The notes beneath the pieces are model-generated. The model was not told where the DNA came from. It saw only the letters and a program-made list of their open reading frames with translations, and did not search any database. Shown piece by piece: positions 17,698-26,509 of a stretch of DNA of 64,000 nucleotides. Origin of the DNA: JAAYFT01 sp036562765 (GTDB lineage: Bacteria > Bacillota > Clostridia > Tissierellales > Tissierellaceae); contig DATCJO010000063.1 in assembly GCA_036562765.1 (NCBI GenBank), positions 62,001 to 126,000 of the forward strand, in the 5' to 3' direction. A program made the translations under genes and the position numbers. Position 1 is the first letter of the stretch. Every line of letters begins with the position of its first letter.

Positions 17698-18473
17698 TTT
17701 TCCACATCCTCTCCTAAATATGCTTTTATAACTCTTTCATCATTCCTTATTTCTTCTGGAGTGCCTTTTGCAACTAAATTCCCATAATCAAATACTAATA
17801 TTTCATCACAGATATTCATTACTAATGACATATCATGTTCAATTAGAATTACAGTAAGATTGAAGATGTCCCTAATCCAGTTAATCAATTCTCTAAGCTC
17901 TTTTGTTTCAACTGGATTCATGCCTGCTGCAGGCTCATCTAATAAAAGAAGCTTTGGATTTGAAGCTAAAGCCCGTGCAATTTCAAGTTTTCTCTGCTCG
18001 CCATATGGAAGATTTTTCGCTAATTCATCCTTTTTATATAACAGCTTAAATTTATCCAAGAGTTCTATGGCATCTCTATATGCATTTGATTCTTCTTTAA
18101 AATATGAAGGAAGCCTAAACATAGCAGTACAAATCCCATATTTAAATCTGCTGTGAAATCCTATAAGTATATTTTCTAAAACAGTCATATTTCCAAAAAG
18201 TCTAATGTTTTGAAAAGTTCTAGCAATACCATAACGAACAGTTTTATGTGGTTTCAAATCTTTAGTACTTACTGTTGAATTTAAGTTGTATACTATTTCT
18301 CCTGTCGTAGGGCTGTATATTCCCGTTAATAAATTGAAAAAAGTAGTCTTTCCAGCCCCATTGGGGCCAATTAAGCCAACTATTTTCCCTTCTTCTATAT
18401 TTACATTTATATTGTTTATTGCCTTAATTCCTCCGAAATCTTTTGAAAGATTATTTGCTGATAACACCCACAT
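17691..18473 (-). CDS. livG: Branched-chain amino acid ABC transporter ATPase LivG
   Basis: 260 aa. Walker A is GPNGAGKTT, and the LivG-type signature region is LPYGEQRKLEIARAL. Walker B is LLLLDEPAAGMNP. The insertion between Walker A and signature, including GIARTFQNIRLF, is typical of LivG. The start lies inside the last codons of livM (23-base overlap) with AGAAGG upstream. Partner of LivF. Confidence 0.96.
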   Translation of the reverse strand: MWVLSANNLSKDFGGIKAINNINVNIEEGKIVGLIGPNGAGKTTFFNLLTGIYSPTTGEIVYNLNSTVSTKDLKPHKTVRYGIARTFQNIRLFGNMTVLENILIGFHSRFKYGICTAMFRLPSYFKEESNAYRDAIELLDKFKLLYKKDELAKNLPYGEQRKLEIARALASNPKLLLLDEPAAGMNPVETKELRELINWIRDIFNLTVILIEHDMSLVMNICDEILVFDYGNLVAKGTPEEIRNDERVIKAYLGEDVEKC

Positions 18474-19404
18474 TGTATTTTACCTTCTTTCTATTTTTAA
18501 ATATCTTAAATCCTCTTTTTCTAAACATTCCATTGTTTCTATATATCATTATTAAATACAATACGACAGAATAAATAACCATTCTCAACTCAGCTATATC
18601 TTGCAAGGATAACGAAATTATTGATAGTGAAACAGCTCCAATTATTGAACCAATAATATTTCCTATACCTCCAAAAACTACTGTTATCAATATGTCTATA
18701 GATTTCATAAATCCAAAAGAATCTGGTTTAATGAAATAAAAGTAGTTGGCATATAAAGAACCTGCCACTCCAGCATAAAAAGCTCCAATGGCAAAGGCCA
18801 ATGCCTTATAAAAAGTTGTATTAATTCCCACAGATTCTGCAGCAATTTCATCTTCCTTCACTGCTCTACATGCTCTACCATGGTAAGAATTGACAAATCT
18901 CTTTACCAATATTACTGTAGCTGTTACTGAAATATAAACCCATGTCCAATTTGTATATCGTGGTATATCGTTAAATCCTATGGCCCCGCCAATATAATCA
19001 GTATTTGTAGCAATTACCTTTACTATTTCACCAAATCCCAATGTTGCAATGGCTAAATAATCCCCTTTAAGCCTTAAAGTTGGCAAGCCTATCATTATTC
19101 CTGCCAGTGATGCTGCAAATCCTGATATGAATAGAGCCAATATAAATGGTAAATTAAATTTAGCAGTTAATATTGCTGAGGTATATGCACCTATAGACAT
19201 AAAAGCTGCATGTCCTAATGAAAACTGACCAGTTATACCTGTAATTAAATTCAAACTAACAGCAAGAATGATATTTATGCAGATAATCACTATATTTAAT
19301 TCATAAAAGGAATCTATAATACCAATGCTGATGAGCATTTGAATTAATAAATATAAAACAACAATAAAGATGACATTTAGAACTTTTTTACCTTTTTTCC
19401 TCAT
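18451..19404 (-). CDS. livM: Branched-chain amino acid ABC transporter permease LivM
   Basis: 317 aa with about eight to nine membrane helices. The segments GITGQFSLGHAAFMSIGAYT and LRLKGDYLAIATLGFGEI are signatures of LivM. The EAA-like cytoplasmic loop RACRAVKEDEIAAESVGI contacts the ATPases. The start follows GGAGGTCTTTAG, 11 bases after livH. Confidence 0.96.
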   Translation of the reverse strand: MRKKGKKVLNVIFIVVLYLLIQMLISIGIIDSFYELNIVIICINIILAVSLNLITGITGQFSLGHAAFMSIGAYTSAILTAKFNLPFILALFISGFAASLAGIMIGLPTLRLKGDYLAIATLGFGEIVKVIATNTDYIGGAIGFNDIPRYTNWTWVYISVTATVILVKRFVNSYHGRACRAVKEDEIAAESVGINTTFYKALAFAIGAFYAGVAGSLYANYFYFIKPDSFGFMKSIDILITVVFGGIGNIIGSIIGAVSLSIISLSLQDIAELRMVIYSVVLYLIMIYRNNGMFRKRGFKIFKNRKKVKYNVGVISK

Positions 19405-19415
19405 CTAAAGACCTC

Positions 19416-20300
19416 CTAAACCTTTTCCTTCACTGCTTTCCCTAGTAATCCGTCTGGTTTTACAAGCAATACAATAATTAGTATTGAAAAAGCAACAGCA
19501 TCTTTGAAAATTGAATTGCCATAAGCTGAAACCAAAGTTTCAACCATTCCTAAAAAGAATCCACCAAACACTGCTCCAGGTATTATTCCTATACCTCCTA
19601 GAACTGCAGATATAAATGCTTTCAATCCAGGAGTTGTACCCATTAGTGGATTTATTGTATTATAATATACTCCAACCAATACTCCAGCAGCACCTGCCAA
19701 TGCAGAGCCAATCAAAAATGTAAAAGATATGGTCTTATCTATATCTACACCCATGAGCTGTGCTGCATCCTTATCTAATGCCACAGCTCTCATAGCCTTC
19801 CCTATCTTTGTTTTATTAACAATATATTGAAGCAAAATCATAAGAACAATAGTTACTAAAATTATATAGATATTCTTTATATCAAGCAAAACTTCCCCGC
19901 CTAACAAATCAACCTTATTGTTACTTAACACTTTAGGGAAAGTTCTGCTATCCGGTTTTACAAAGAACATCATAGTATATTCAATAAACAGTGAAACTGC
20001 AATGGCAGTAATAAGAGTTGAAATCCTTGATGAATTCCTCAAAGGCTTATAAGCTAATTTCTCAATTAATATTCCTAATACACCACATGCAGCCATAGAA
20101 ATCAATAAAGCTGGCATAAATCCTAAACCTAAATACTTAGTTACTGCATATCCAATATATGCACCAACCATGTAAATATCTCCATGAGCAAAATTTATTA
20201 GCTTTATTATTCCATAGACCATTGTATATCCTAATGCCAATAAGGCATATATGCTGCCTAAGGAAATACCATTGATAAGCTGTTGTAAAAATTGCGCCAT
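19416..20300 (-). CDS. livH: Branched-chain amino acid ABC transporter permease LivH
   Basis: 294 aa from the ATG at 20300, chosen because AAGGGG lies 8 bases upstream; a longer in-frame reading to 20351 adds a hydrophilic leader without support. The LivH signatures NGISLGSIYALLALGYTMVY and KLINFAHGDIYMVGAY are at the N-terminus, and MRAVALDKDAAQLMGVD is the ATPase-contacting loop. It forms the translocation channel with LivM. Confidence 0.95.
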   Translation of the reverse strand: MAQFLQQLINGISLGSIYALLALGYTMVYGIIKLINFAHGDIYMVGAYIGYAVTKYLGLGFMPALLISMAACGVLGILIEKLAYKPLRNSSRISTLITAIAVSLFIEYTMMFFVKPDSRTFPKVLSNNKVDLLGGEVLLDIKNIYIILVTIVLMILLQYIVNKTKIGKAMRAVALDKDAAQLMGVDIDKTISFTFLIGSALAGAAGVLVGVYYNTINPLMGTTPGLKAFISAVLGGIGIIPGAVFGGFFLGMVETLVSAYGNSIFKDAVAFSILIIVLLVKPDGLLGKAVKEKV

Positions 20301-20362
20301 AATAACATCCCCTTCTATTGTGGGATGTCTATTAAACTTATCTATAGACATCCCATTCTATT

Positions 20363-21529
20363 TTATTTTGGATCAAGCTTCTTCAAGAATACTGGAACTC
20401 CGTCTTTTAATTCAATTATTGTTGTTGATTTAATAGGATTATGATTTTCATCTATTGTTATAGTTCCTGTAACTCCTTTAAAATCTTTTGTTGATTCTAG
20501 AGCCTTCTTTAATTTTTCTGGATTTGCTTCTTCTGCCCTCTCTAAAGCATCTTTCAATAAATAAGCCAAATCATATCCAAGGGCATTAAATCCATTTGGT
20601 TCTTTGTTATACTTCTTTTTAAACCTTTCTCTGAAACCTACTACTTCTTCTGAATCATCCATAGGTGAATAGTGATTTGAATAAAAAACATTATTGGCTG
20701 CTTCTTTCCCAGATATTTCTGCAAATTTTGGAGACTCATATCCATCTCCGCCCAATATAGGCACATCTAAGCCAAGTTCTCTAGCTTGTCTAACTATTAA
20801 GCCTACTTCCTCATAATATCCAGGGATAAATATTGCATCAGGATTTACGCTTTTAATACTAGTTAACACAGCTTTAAAATCTGTATCCTTCGATTTATAC
20901 GCTTCTTCTATTAAAATCTTTCCCCCATATTTTTCAAAAGTCTCTTTAAATGACTTTGAAAGCCCTTTGGCATAATCTGATGTACTGTCCGCTAATATGG
21001 CTACTTTTTTTATTCCTAAATCATTTGTTGCAAATTCAGCCATTACTATACCTTGATATGAATCGCTAAAACAGGTTTTAAAGACATATTCTCTAATATT
21101 TCCATCGCTGTCCATAGTTATATCATCTGCTGTTGCAGAACCTGAAATAATAGGAATTTTATTTGCCATAGCTGCTGGAATAGCAGCCTTAGTATTTCCC
21201 GATGTAGCTGCTCCCAATATAGCAACAACATTATCCCTAGTTGCCAGCCTTGTAGCTATATTTGCAGATTCAGTATCTTCAGATTTATTATCAAGTTTAA
21301 TTAGTTCTAATTGCTTCCCCAAAACTCCACCACTGTTGTTAATTTCCTCAACTGCCAATTCTATACCTTCTGTTAAACCTTGACCATAAGTTGCAACTGA
21401 ACCTGACAGTTCATAATTTAAACCAACTCTAATAGTTTCTCCATTGTTAGAAGATGTATTTGTTGCACATCCAACAATTAAGCACAATCCCAATACTAAT
21501 AAAAATATTACATACATTTTTTTGTTCAT
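20363..21529 (-). CDS. livK: Branched-chain amino acid ABC transporter substrate-binding lipoprotein
   Basis: 388 aa. A lipoprotein signal peptide ends with lipobox IVGC, so C21 is the lipidated residue anchoring it outside the membrane. The rest is a periplasmic-binding type I fold (IRVGLNYELSGSVATYGQ; ILGAATSGNTKAAIPAAMANKIP). It is the first gene of the operon, 62 bases ahead of livH, behind the T-box leader. The isoleucine-type specifier supports a branched-chain ligand; this is inference. Confidence 0.93.
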   Translation of the reverse strand: MNKKMYVIFLLVLGLCLIVGCATNTSSNNGETIRVGLNYELSGSVATYGQGLTEGIELAVEEINNSGGVLGKQLELIKLDNKSEDTESANIATRLATRDNVVAILGAATSGNTKAAIPAAMANKIPIISGSATADDITMDSDGNIREYVFKTCFSDSYQGIVMAEFATNDLGIKKVAILADSTSDYAKGLSKSFKETFEKYGGKILIEEAYKSKDTDFKAVLTSIKSVNPDAIFIPGYYEEVGLIVRQARELGLDVPILGGDGYESPKFAEISGKEAANNVFYSNHYSPMDDSEEVVGFRERFKKKYNKEPNGFNALGYDLAYLLKDALERAEEANPEKLKKALESTKDFKGVTGTITIDENHNPIKSTTIIELKDGVPVFLKKLDPK

Positions 21530-21607
21530 TTAAAGCGTCCCTCCTATGATTGTTATTGTAATAATATAATAGATAGTTCATTATCGGCCGATAAAAACTA
21601 AATAAAA

Positions 21608-21870
21608 AAGCCTCTACGAGTATAAAAATACACGTAGAGGCCAACATGGCGTTACCACTCTACTTTGTAATTATCTCACGATAATTACCTTACTAGGTTC
21701 ATTTTATAAACCCTAGCCTTATAATGGGGCCTACCAATATGGCTTACTTTTGTTCAGCCATATAACTCCGAAGTGATCGATCCCTATCATATTGATGCTG
21801 GCTCTCACCTTCTCCAGCTCTCTGTAATCGACTTTTGATAGTTCACTCTTCATCACAGTATTTAAATATT
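21608..21870 (-). promoter_or_regulatory. T-box leader controlling the liv operon (predicted Ile specifier)
   Basis: On the minus strand: Stem I with the AGUGA loop-E strand (around 21843-21850), the AGAGAGCUGG/GAGAGCCAGC apical portion, a T-box motif AGAGTGGTAACGCC (21648-21661) and a terminator (21610-21642) ending in TTTTTT. Opposite the AGUGA strand the specifier position reads AUC (21775-21777) before A and CUUCGG. AUC is an isoleucine codon. The UGGU of the T-box would pair with the ACCA end of tRNA-Ile. Uncharged tRNA should block termination and allow transporter expression. Confidence 0.85.
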
Positions 21871-21915
21871 AGCATAACTTGAAGTTTTGGTCTTTTAATG
21901 TATTAATTAGATACA

Positions 21916-21944
21916 AATATAGCACGCTAAAGATACTTTGTCAA
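21916..21944 (-). promoter_or_regulatory. liv operon promoter
   Basis: Minus strand -35 TTGACA (21939-21944), 17-base spacer, -10 TATATT (21916-21921), just upstream of the T-box. Confidence 0.8.
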
Positions 21945-21958
21945 CATTTTTTTATAAT

Positions 21959-22924
21959 TTAATAACTATTTTTCAAAATAATATTGCTCCATTTTCCACA
22001 TCTATCCCCAAAACAGCCTATTTCCTCTCCATTTTGAATTAATTTTGCAACTTCACACCTGTTGCTGCATCCAGTACATTCAAAACTGTTTGACTCTATG
22101 ATGCTATTTGCAATATCTATTCCTTTAAAATTAGTCTTACCTACCCTATCCGCAACTTCCTTCCCTAATATAGCTGCACCTATGGCACCCATGACATTAT
22201 AATCTCTAGGGACTATTACCTCAAATCCTAAAGCCCTTTCAAATGCATCTTTCATTCCTTTATTTGCAGCAACACCACCTTGGAAGAAAACCTTTGGCAG
22301 TATCTCCTTTCCCTTACCGACATTATTTAGATAGTTCCTTACCAACGCTTCGCAAAGTCCTCTAATGATATCTGCCTTATTATAGCCTAACTGCTGTTTG
22401 TGAATCATATCTGATTCTGCAAATACAGCACATCTTCCAGCTATTCTCACTGGCACATTAGATTTTAATGCATAATCTCCAAATTCTTCAATGGGAATAT
22501 CCAGCCTTTCAGCCTGCCTATCTAAAAATGAACCTGTACCTGCTGCGCAAACAGTATTCATGGCAAAATCTGTAACTATCCCATTTCTAATTATTATTAT
22601 CTTTGAATCTTGTCCTCCAATTTCTATAATTGTCTGCACATCTTTATCAACCTCTAATGCAGCAACAGCATGAGATGTTATCTCGTTTTTAACAGCATCT
22701 GCACCTATTAAGGTTGCTGCTATATGCCTACCGCTACCTGTGGTTCCAACTCCTCCTACTTCTATTTGGCCATATTTATCTTTTATAATCCTGAAAGTTT
22801 CCTGAACAGCTTTAATGGGGTTACCTTTTGTTCTTATGTATATTTTTTCAACTACATTTTTATTTTCGTCTAACAGTACAAGGTTTGTGCTAACCGAGCC
22901 TACATCAACTCCTAAATAATACAT
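21959..22924 (-). CDS. 2-hydroxyacyl-CoA dehydratase activator-type ATPase (BadF/HgdC family)
   Basis: 321 aa from the ATG at 22924, supported by AAAGGAGAAG. An ASKHA-fold ATPase with GVDVGSVSTNLVLLD (phosphate 1), GTTGSGRHIA, IEIGGQDSK, CAAGTGSFLDRQAERL and FQGGVAANKGMKDAF. Homologues hold a [4Fe-4S] cluster between two subunits and inject one electron into a dehydratase at ATP cost. The C-terminus adds CTGCSNRC and CFGDRC, an extra cysteine cluster. It overlaps the gene before it by 20 bases. The target enzyme is not in the window. Confidence 0.9.
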   Translation of the reverse strand: MYYLGVDVGSVSTNLVLLDENKNVVEKIYIRTKGNPIKAVQETFRIIKDKYGQIEVGGVGTTGSGRHIAATLIGADAVKNEITSHAVAALEVDKDVQTIIEIGGQDSKIIIIRNGIVTDFAMNTVCAAGTGSFLDRQAERLDIPIEEFGDYALKSNVPVRIAGRCAVFAESDMIHKQQLGYNKADIIRGLCEALVRNYLNNVGKGKEILPKVFFQGGVAANKGMKDAFERALGFEVIVPRDYNVMGAIGAAILGKEVADRVGKTNFKGIDIANSIIESNSFECTGCSNRCEVAKLIQNGEEIGCFGDRCGKWSNIILKNSY

Positions 22925-24002
22925 TTTTTCTTCTCCTTTCAAGCAGATCAATAAAAGCCTCAATCCTTGTTACAAATCCCGCTTCACCTGTCATTTCATC
23001 TACTACTAAAGACATTATAGGGAAGTCCTTTTCCCTGGAAATAGTAGGCAGTATAGCCTTTGCAACTATTTCAGGCATACAACCAAGAGGGAAAATTTGT
23101 ATAGCGCCATCAAAACCTTCTTTTTGAGCCAGTACTGCCTCCCCAACACATTCAATGCCATGTCCTCCAATTCCAACGGGAAGATAACATTTTGCATTAT
23201 TTCTTATTGCTAAAGAGTTTAATCTAGTAGGCTTCAAAACAGTATCTTTAACCCACCAACTAGGAGTTAGCCTTCTTTTTGTAGAAACACCATAATCCAT
23301 TAATTTATCTTCAATGTACATGTTGGCAAATGGTTCAATTATGGTATATATCTCGCCTATAATGGCTATTTTAATTGGGTTTTTATCCTTATCAATTTCC
23401 ACATTTTCTAATTCCTTTTTATATTCTTCTAAAACTTCTAGCATTTCTTTGGGATTTTTCGTATTTAAAGCATCCCTCTTACAGCTATTTAATATTCTTT
23501 TGCACTGCCCTTTATTTTTTTCATAACCTGCTAAAAAATGGGCCTTCTCTTCAATTTCATCAATTAAATTCATTATCCTAACAGCCTTTATAAGGGCATC
23601 TAGCTGATTTATCTTGGCCTTTTTGCTGTTTGTTGATATTCTATTTATTCTATTAAATAATTCGCGAATTCCAATGTCTCCAGGTGAATCTATTACAATA
23701 AAGTCTAAATTTTTTCCAAGCTTTTTAATTAAATTCATCTGCATTTCAGCATATTTCCCAAACCTGCAAGGTCCACAGCTGCCTGTAAGAATAACCGTAT
23801 CAGCTCCTTTTTCTATTGCTTGAATATAATTACCTATCATTATCTTATAGGGTAAACATATTTCTTCTGGTGAATATAAAGAGCCTATTTCTAAAGCTTC
23901 CTTATTGTTTAATGGCGGAATTATATATTCTATTTCTAAGCCATCAAACAAGGCTTTTAATGCTATATAAACATTTCCCAGATGTGGAGCTGTAATTTTC
24001 AT
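22905..24002 (-). CDS. Acyl-CoA dehydratase/activase-related protein (HgdB-like fold)
   Basis: 365 aa. The N-terminal part has YSPEEICLPYKIMIGNYIQAIEKGADTVILTGSCGPCRFGKY, a cysteine-rich segment seen in CoA protein activases. The C-terminal part has the family signature VDEMTGEAGFVTRIEAFIDLL, shared with the gene just upstream. Cysteines in EEICLP, GSCGPCRFG, and PLGCMPE are candidate Fe-S ligands. It overlaps its neighbours at both ends (4 and 20 bases), so all three are made together, probably as a complex. Function unproven; in some genomes these units occur as one large fused protein. Confidence 0.75.
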   Translation of the reverse strand: MKITAPHLGNVYIALKALFDGLEIEYIIPPLNNKEALEIGSLYSPEEICLPYKIMIGNYIQAIEKGADTVILTGSCGPCRFGKYAEMQMNLIKKLGKNLDFIVIDSPGDIGIRELFNRINRISTNSKKAKINQLDALIKAVRIMNLIDEIEEKAHFLAGYEKNKGQCKRILNSCKRDALNTKNPKEMLEVLEEYKKELENVEIDKDKNPIKIAIIGEIYTIIEPFANMYIEDKLMDYGVSTKRRLTPSWWVKDTVLKPTRLNSLAIRNNAKCYLPVGIGGHGIECVGEAVLAQKEGFDGAIQIFPLGCMPEIVAKAILPTISREKDFPIMSLVVDEMTGEAGFVTRIEAFIDLLERRRKNVLFRS

Positions 24003-24892
24003 CTTTTACTCCTCCTTAACATGTCTATGAAGGCTTCCAGTCTTGTATCTAATCCTGCTTCACCTGTGTGCTCATCAATCTTTAATGTTAGAAATGGAAA
24101 ATCCCCAATTCTGTTCTTGATAAGTTCTATGACAACTGAATCTATCCCGCAAGCAAAAGAAGAAATATATATAATTCCGTTAACTTTATTGTCCTTGTAA
24201 ATATTTGAAGCAAAGCCATAAGCATTCCTTGCAAATGTCCAAAAAGGTCTTTTATATAAATGTTTTATCTCTTCATCAATTATCTTCTCATCCAAAGATT
24301 CTTCTGTAACTACTCCAACACCAAGCTTATTTAGCTTTTTAACTACATTCATGTTTATATAATTGTCAAATATATTATAAGGATGTCCTAATATTGCTAC
24401 TGTTATCTGTTTATCACTATCCTTTAAAATTAGTTTAAAATTTTCCTGCTCTTTTAAAGCTGTATCAAAAGCCTTTTTTATTTTAGACTTGTTAGTGGTT
24501 ATCATTCTGCCCGCATTAATAGCCCATGGATACAACTTCTTCCATGAGATTATATACATTGGCATATCTACAATCTTAGGCATGTTAGGTATTGAATTCT
24601 TCACCATCTCTGGTAAACCACAAAATTTTGGACAAATATATTCCCTTTCCCTAACTTGTATAATTCTAGGTATTAAAATAATATCGCACTTATCTTTCAA
24701 ATACGCTACATGACCATGAAAAACCTTTATAGGAAGGCACGCATCATCTATACAGTACTTTACACCTTCATCTAAAATATCCTTATTAGTATCTGGAGAT
24801 ATAATTATATCTGAACCTAATTCCCTAAAAAAGGTCGTAAAAAAAGGATGGTATTTGTAAAATAGAAGCCCTTTAGGTATGCCAACTACCAT
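23999..24892 (-). CDS. DUF2229 acyl-CoA dehydratase activase-related protein
   Basis: 297 aa, first gene of the three-gene unit, starting after AGGAGGGGAAT. The N-terminus IPKGLLFYKYHPFFTTFF with DACLPIKVFHGHVAYL resembles DUF2229, and EYICPKFCGLPEM adds two cysteines. The C-terminus KIDEHTGEAGLDTRLEAFIDML parallels that of the following gene, suggesting the two arose by duplication. No enzymatic activity is established for the family; a role with the activator ATPase is inferred from overlap. Confidence 0.75.
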   Translation of the reverse strand: MVVGIPKGLLFYKYHPFFTTFFRELGSDIIISPDTNKDILDEGVKYCIDDACLPIKVFHGHVAYLKDKCDIILIPRIIQVREREYICPKFCGLPEMVKNSIPNMPKIVDMPMYIISWKKLYPWAINAGRMITTNKSKIKKAFDTALKEQENFKLILKDSDKQITVAILGHPYNIFDNYINMNVVKKLNKLGVGVVTEESLDEKIIDEEIKHLYKRPFWTFARNAYGFASNIYKDNKVNGIIYISSFACGIDSVVIELIKNRIGDFPFLTLKIDEHTGEAGLDTRLEAFIDMLRRSKR

Positions 24893-24957
24893 ATTCCCCT
24901 CCTAAGAACAAACATTACTCCATATATTATTGTCATAAATAAAAAAAGTATACAAAT

Positions 24958-24984
24958 AGCGGAGATTGAAAATCAATCTCCGCT
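24958..24984 (-). terminator. Terminator after the S41 protease
   Basis: Arms AGCGGAGATTGA (24958-24969) and TCAATCTCCGCT (24973-24984) form a 12-bp stem with an AAA loop. A T-rich run follows on the minus strand. Confidence 0.8.
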
Positions 24985-24986
24985 CA

Positions 24987-26306
24987 TCAATCATTTATAG
25001 CTGCTTGTATGCATGCGTCCTTAGTAAAGTCCTCATTGTAAGTCGGATCAACTAAAATATGAGGTGTCGTCTTTGTTTCCATATTTATTGTGCCATCTGC
25101 ATTTAATCCAAGTTCTCTGCTGAATCTAACAACAAATTTACTATTAGGCAAATATATTAAAGGAATCTCTTCAAATACCCTTTCTCCACCTGTTGGTTCA
25201 CCAATTAAAGTAGCAAAACCAGTATCCTTAGCAAAAGAAGCAAATTTTTCTGCAGTTGAAAACACACCGCGATCAACCAATATATAAATTTTGCCTTTAA
25301 AAGCAATATAATCAAAACTGTTAACATTAAGAGTCCATGGGTTAATATTTATAGTATATCTATTATAATAATCAAAATCAGTTGTAACTTCTTCCGGAAA
25401 CTGAGATAATGTTTGCTCATTTAATATTTTAACAGTTTTAACATTTGTAAGCTTATATGGACTAAGGTTATAAGTATTTAGATGACTATCTTTAAAAAAG
25501 GCATAATAACTGAAATGCAATGGTTTATCTGTCAACAAAGCAACTATATATTCCCAATAAGAATTATCTCCACCACCATTACCTCTTATATCTATAATAA
25601 GTTTTTCATAATCTTGAACCTCATTTAAGAATTCTTTTATTTTTTCACGGTCTTCTTGGGAAGTGCTGTAATTAGCCATGCTTGAAAATTTCATATATGC
25701 AACTTTATCTTTAATCAAAATTTTTGTTTCCAGTTTAGCATCGTTAGATAATACATCTACATTTTTAAGTTCTTCTTGAGTCCCACTAAACTGATATCTA
25801 TTCATTACAAAAGGATTTGTAAAAACATCATACTTCGATAAATATCTATATGGATCGCTACTGCTTGAATAATATGTATAATAAGTTTTATAGAGTTTTC
25901 TATAAGAGTTCCCATCTAAAATATTAACATGACCATTATGTAAATCGTTTAAAATTTTATCCATCGCCATATAAAATTCTGCATCGTTTTTCGTATTCCT
26001 TATAATTCTTTTATATTTATTCTTGTTAGCCAACCAATCAACATTATTCAATCTTTTATTAACTTTAAAAAAAGGATAATTCTCTTCTAATACATCACAT
26101 AAATATTCGAAATCATATAATTTTTCATCAGTAGTCAACCTTGCATCAATAAATCCATAATATGATGCATCCATTGCTGTTACATGAAATTCACTATTCA
26201 AATTATAAATTCGTTCTATTCCAAATATTGCTAGAAAAATTGCAATAATACTTAATGCTATTTTTCTTTTTTGTTTTCTAGTCATTGGCAGCCTTCTTTT
26301 AATCAA
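24987..26306 (-). CDS. S41 family (tail-specific/CtpA-type) peptidase, membrane-anchored
   Basis: 439 aa. A cationic start and one hydrophobic helix (~15-28) suggest an N-terminal anchor with the enzyme outside. The S41 core follows: LIIDIRGNGGGD and YILVDRGVFSTAEKFA, the latter with the likely nucleophile serine, then LIGEPTGG. The start is TTG at 26306, placed by GGGGG seven bases upstream; an ATG at 26285 with AGAAGG is a fair alternative. No PDZ domain is obvious, unlike CtpA. It has its own terminator. Substrate unknown. Confidence 0.85.
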   Translation of the reverse strand: MIKRRLPMTRKQKRKIALSIIAIFLAIFGIERIYNLNSEFHVTAMDASYYGFIDARLTTDEKLYDFEYLCDVLEENYPFFKVNKRLNNVDWLANKNKYKRIIRNTKNDAEFYMAMDKILNDLHNGHVNILDGNSYRKLYKTYYTYYSSSSDPYRYLSKYDVFTNPFVMNRYQFSGTQEELKNVDVLSNDAKLETKILIKDKVAYMKFSSMANYSTSQEDREKIKEFLNEVQDYEKLIIDIRGNGGGDNSYWEYIVALLTDKPLHFSYYAFFKDSHLNTYNLSPYKLTNVKTVKILNEQTLSQFPEEVTTDFDYYNRYTININPWTLNVNSFDYIAFKGKIYILVDRGVFSTAEKFASFAKDTGFATLIGEPTGGERVFEEIPLIYLPNSKFVVRFSRELGLNADGTINMETKTTPHILVDPTYNEDFTKDACIQAAIND

Positions 26307-26509
26307 AATAAATCCCCCTTTAGCATTTATTATATGTGCTTTTTTATAAATTTTATTAAAATTTTATAGAATTTATATACATTTTTCTATATAATCAAAC
26401 AAGAATTATACATTTATAAATTAGATTATAATTAATATTAACTGCTAGTATTGTAATTCAGATGGGTATTATATAATTGAATTTTATAACAGAAAAAGGG
26501 GGAATCGAA

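Noticed and set aside
21447..21647. A 66-aa minus-strand ORF overlapping livK and the T-box
   Set aside because: It is out of frame with livK and covers the T-box terminator hairpin; no family resemblance.
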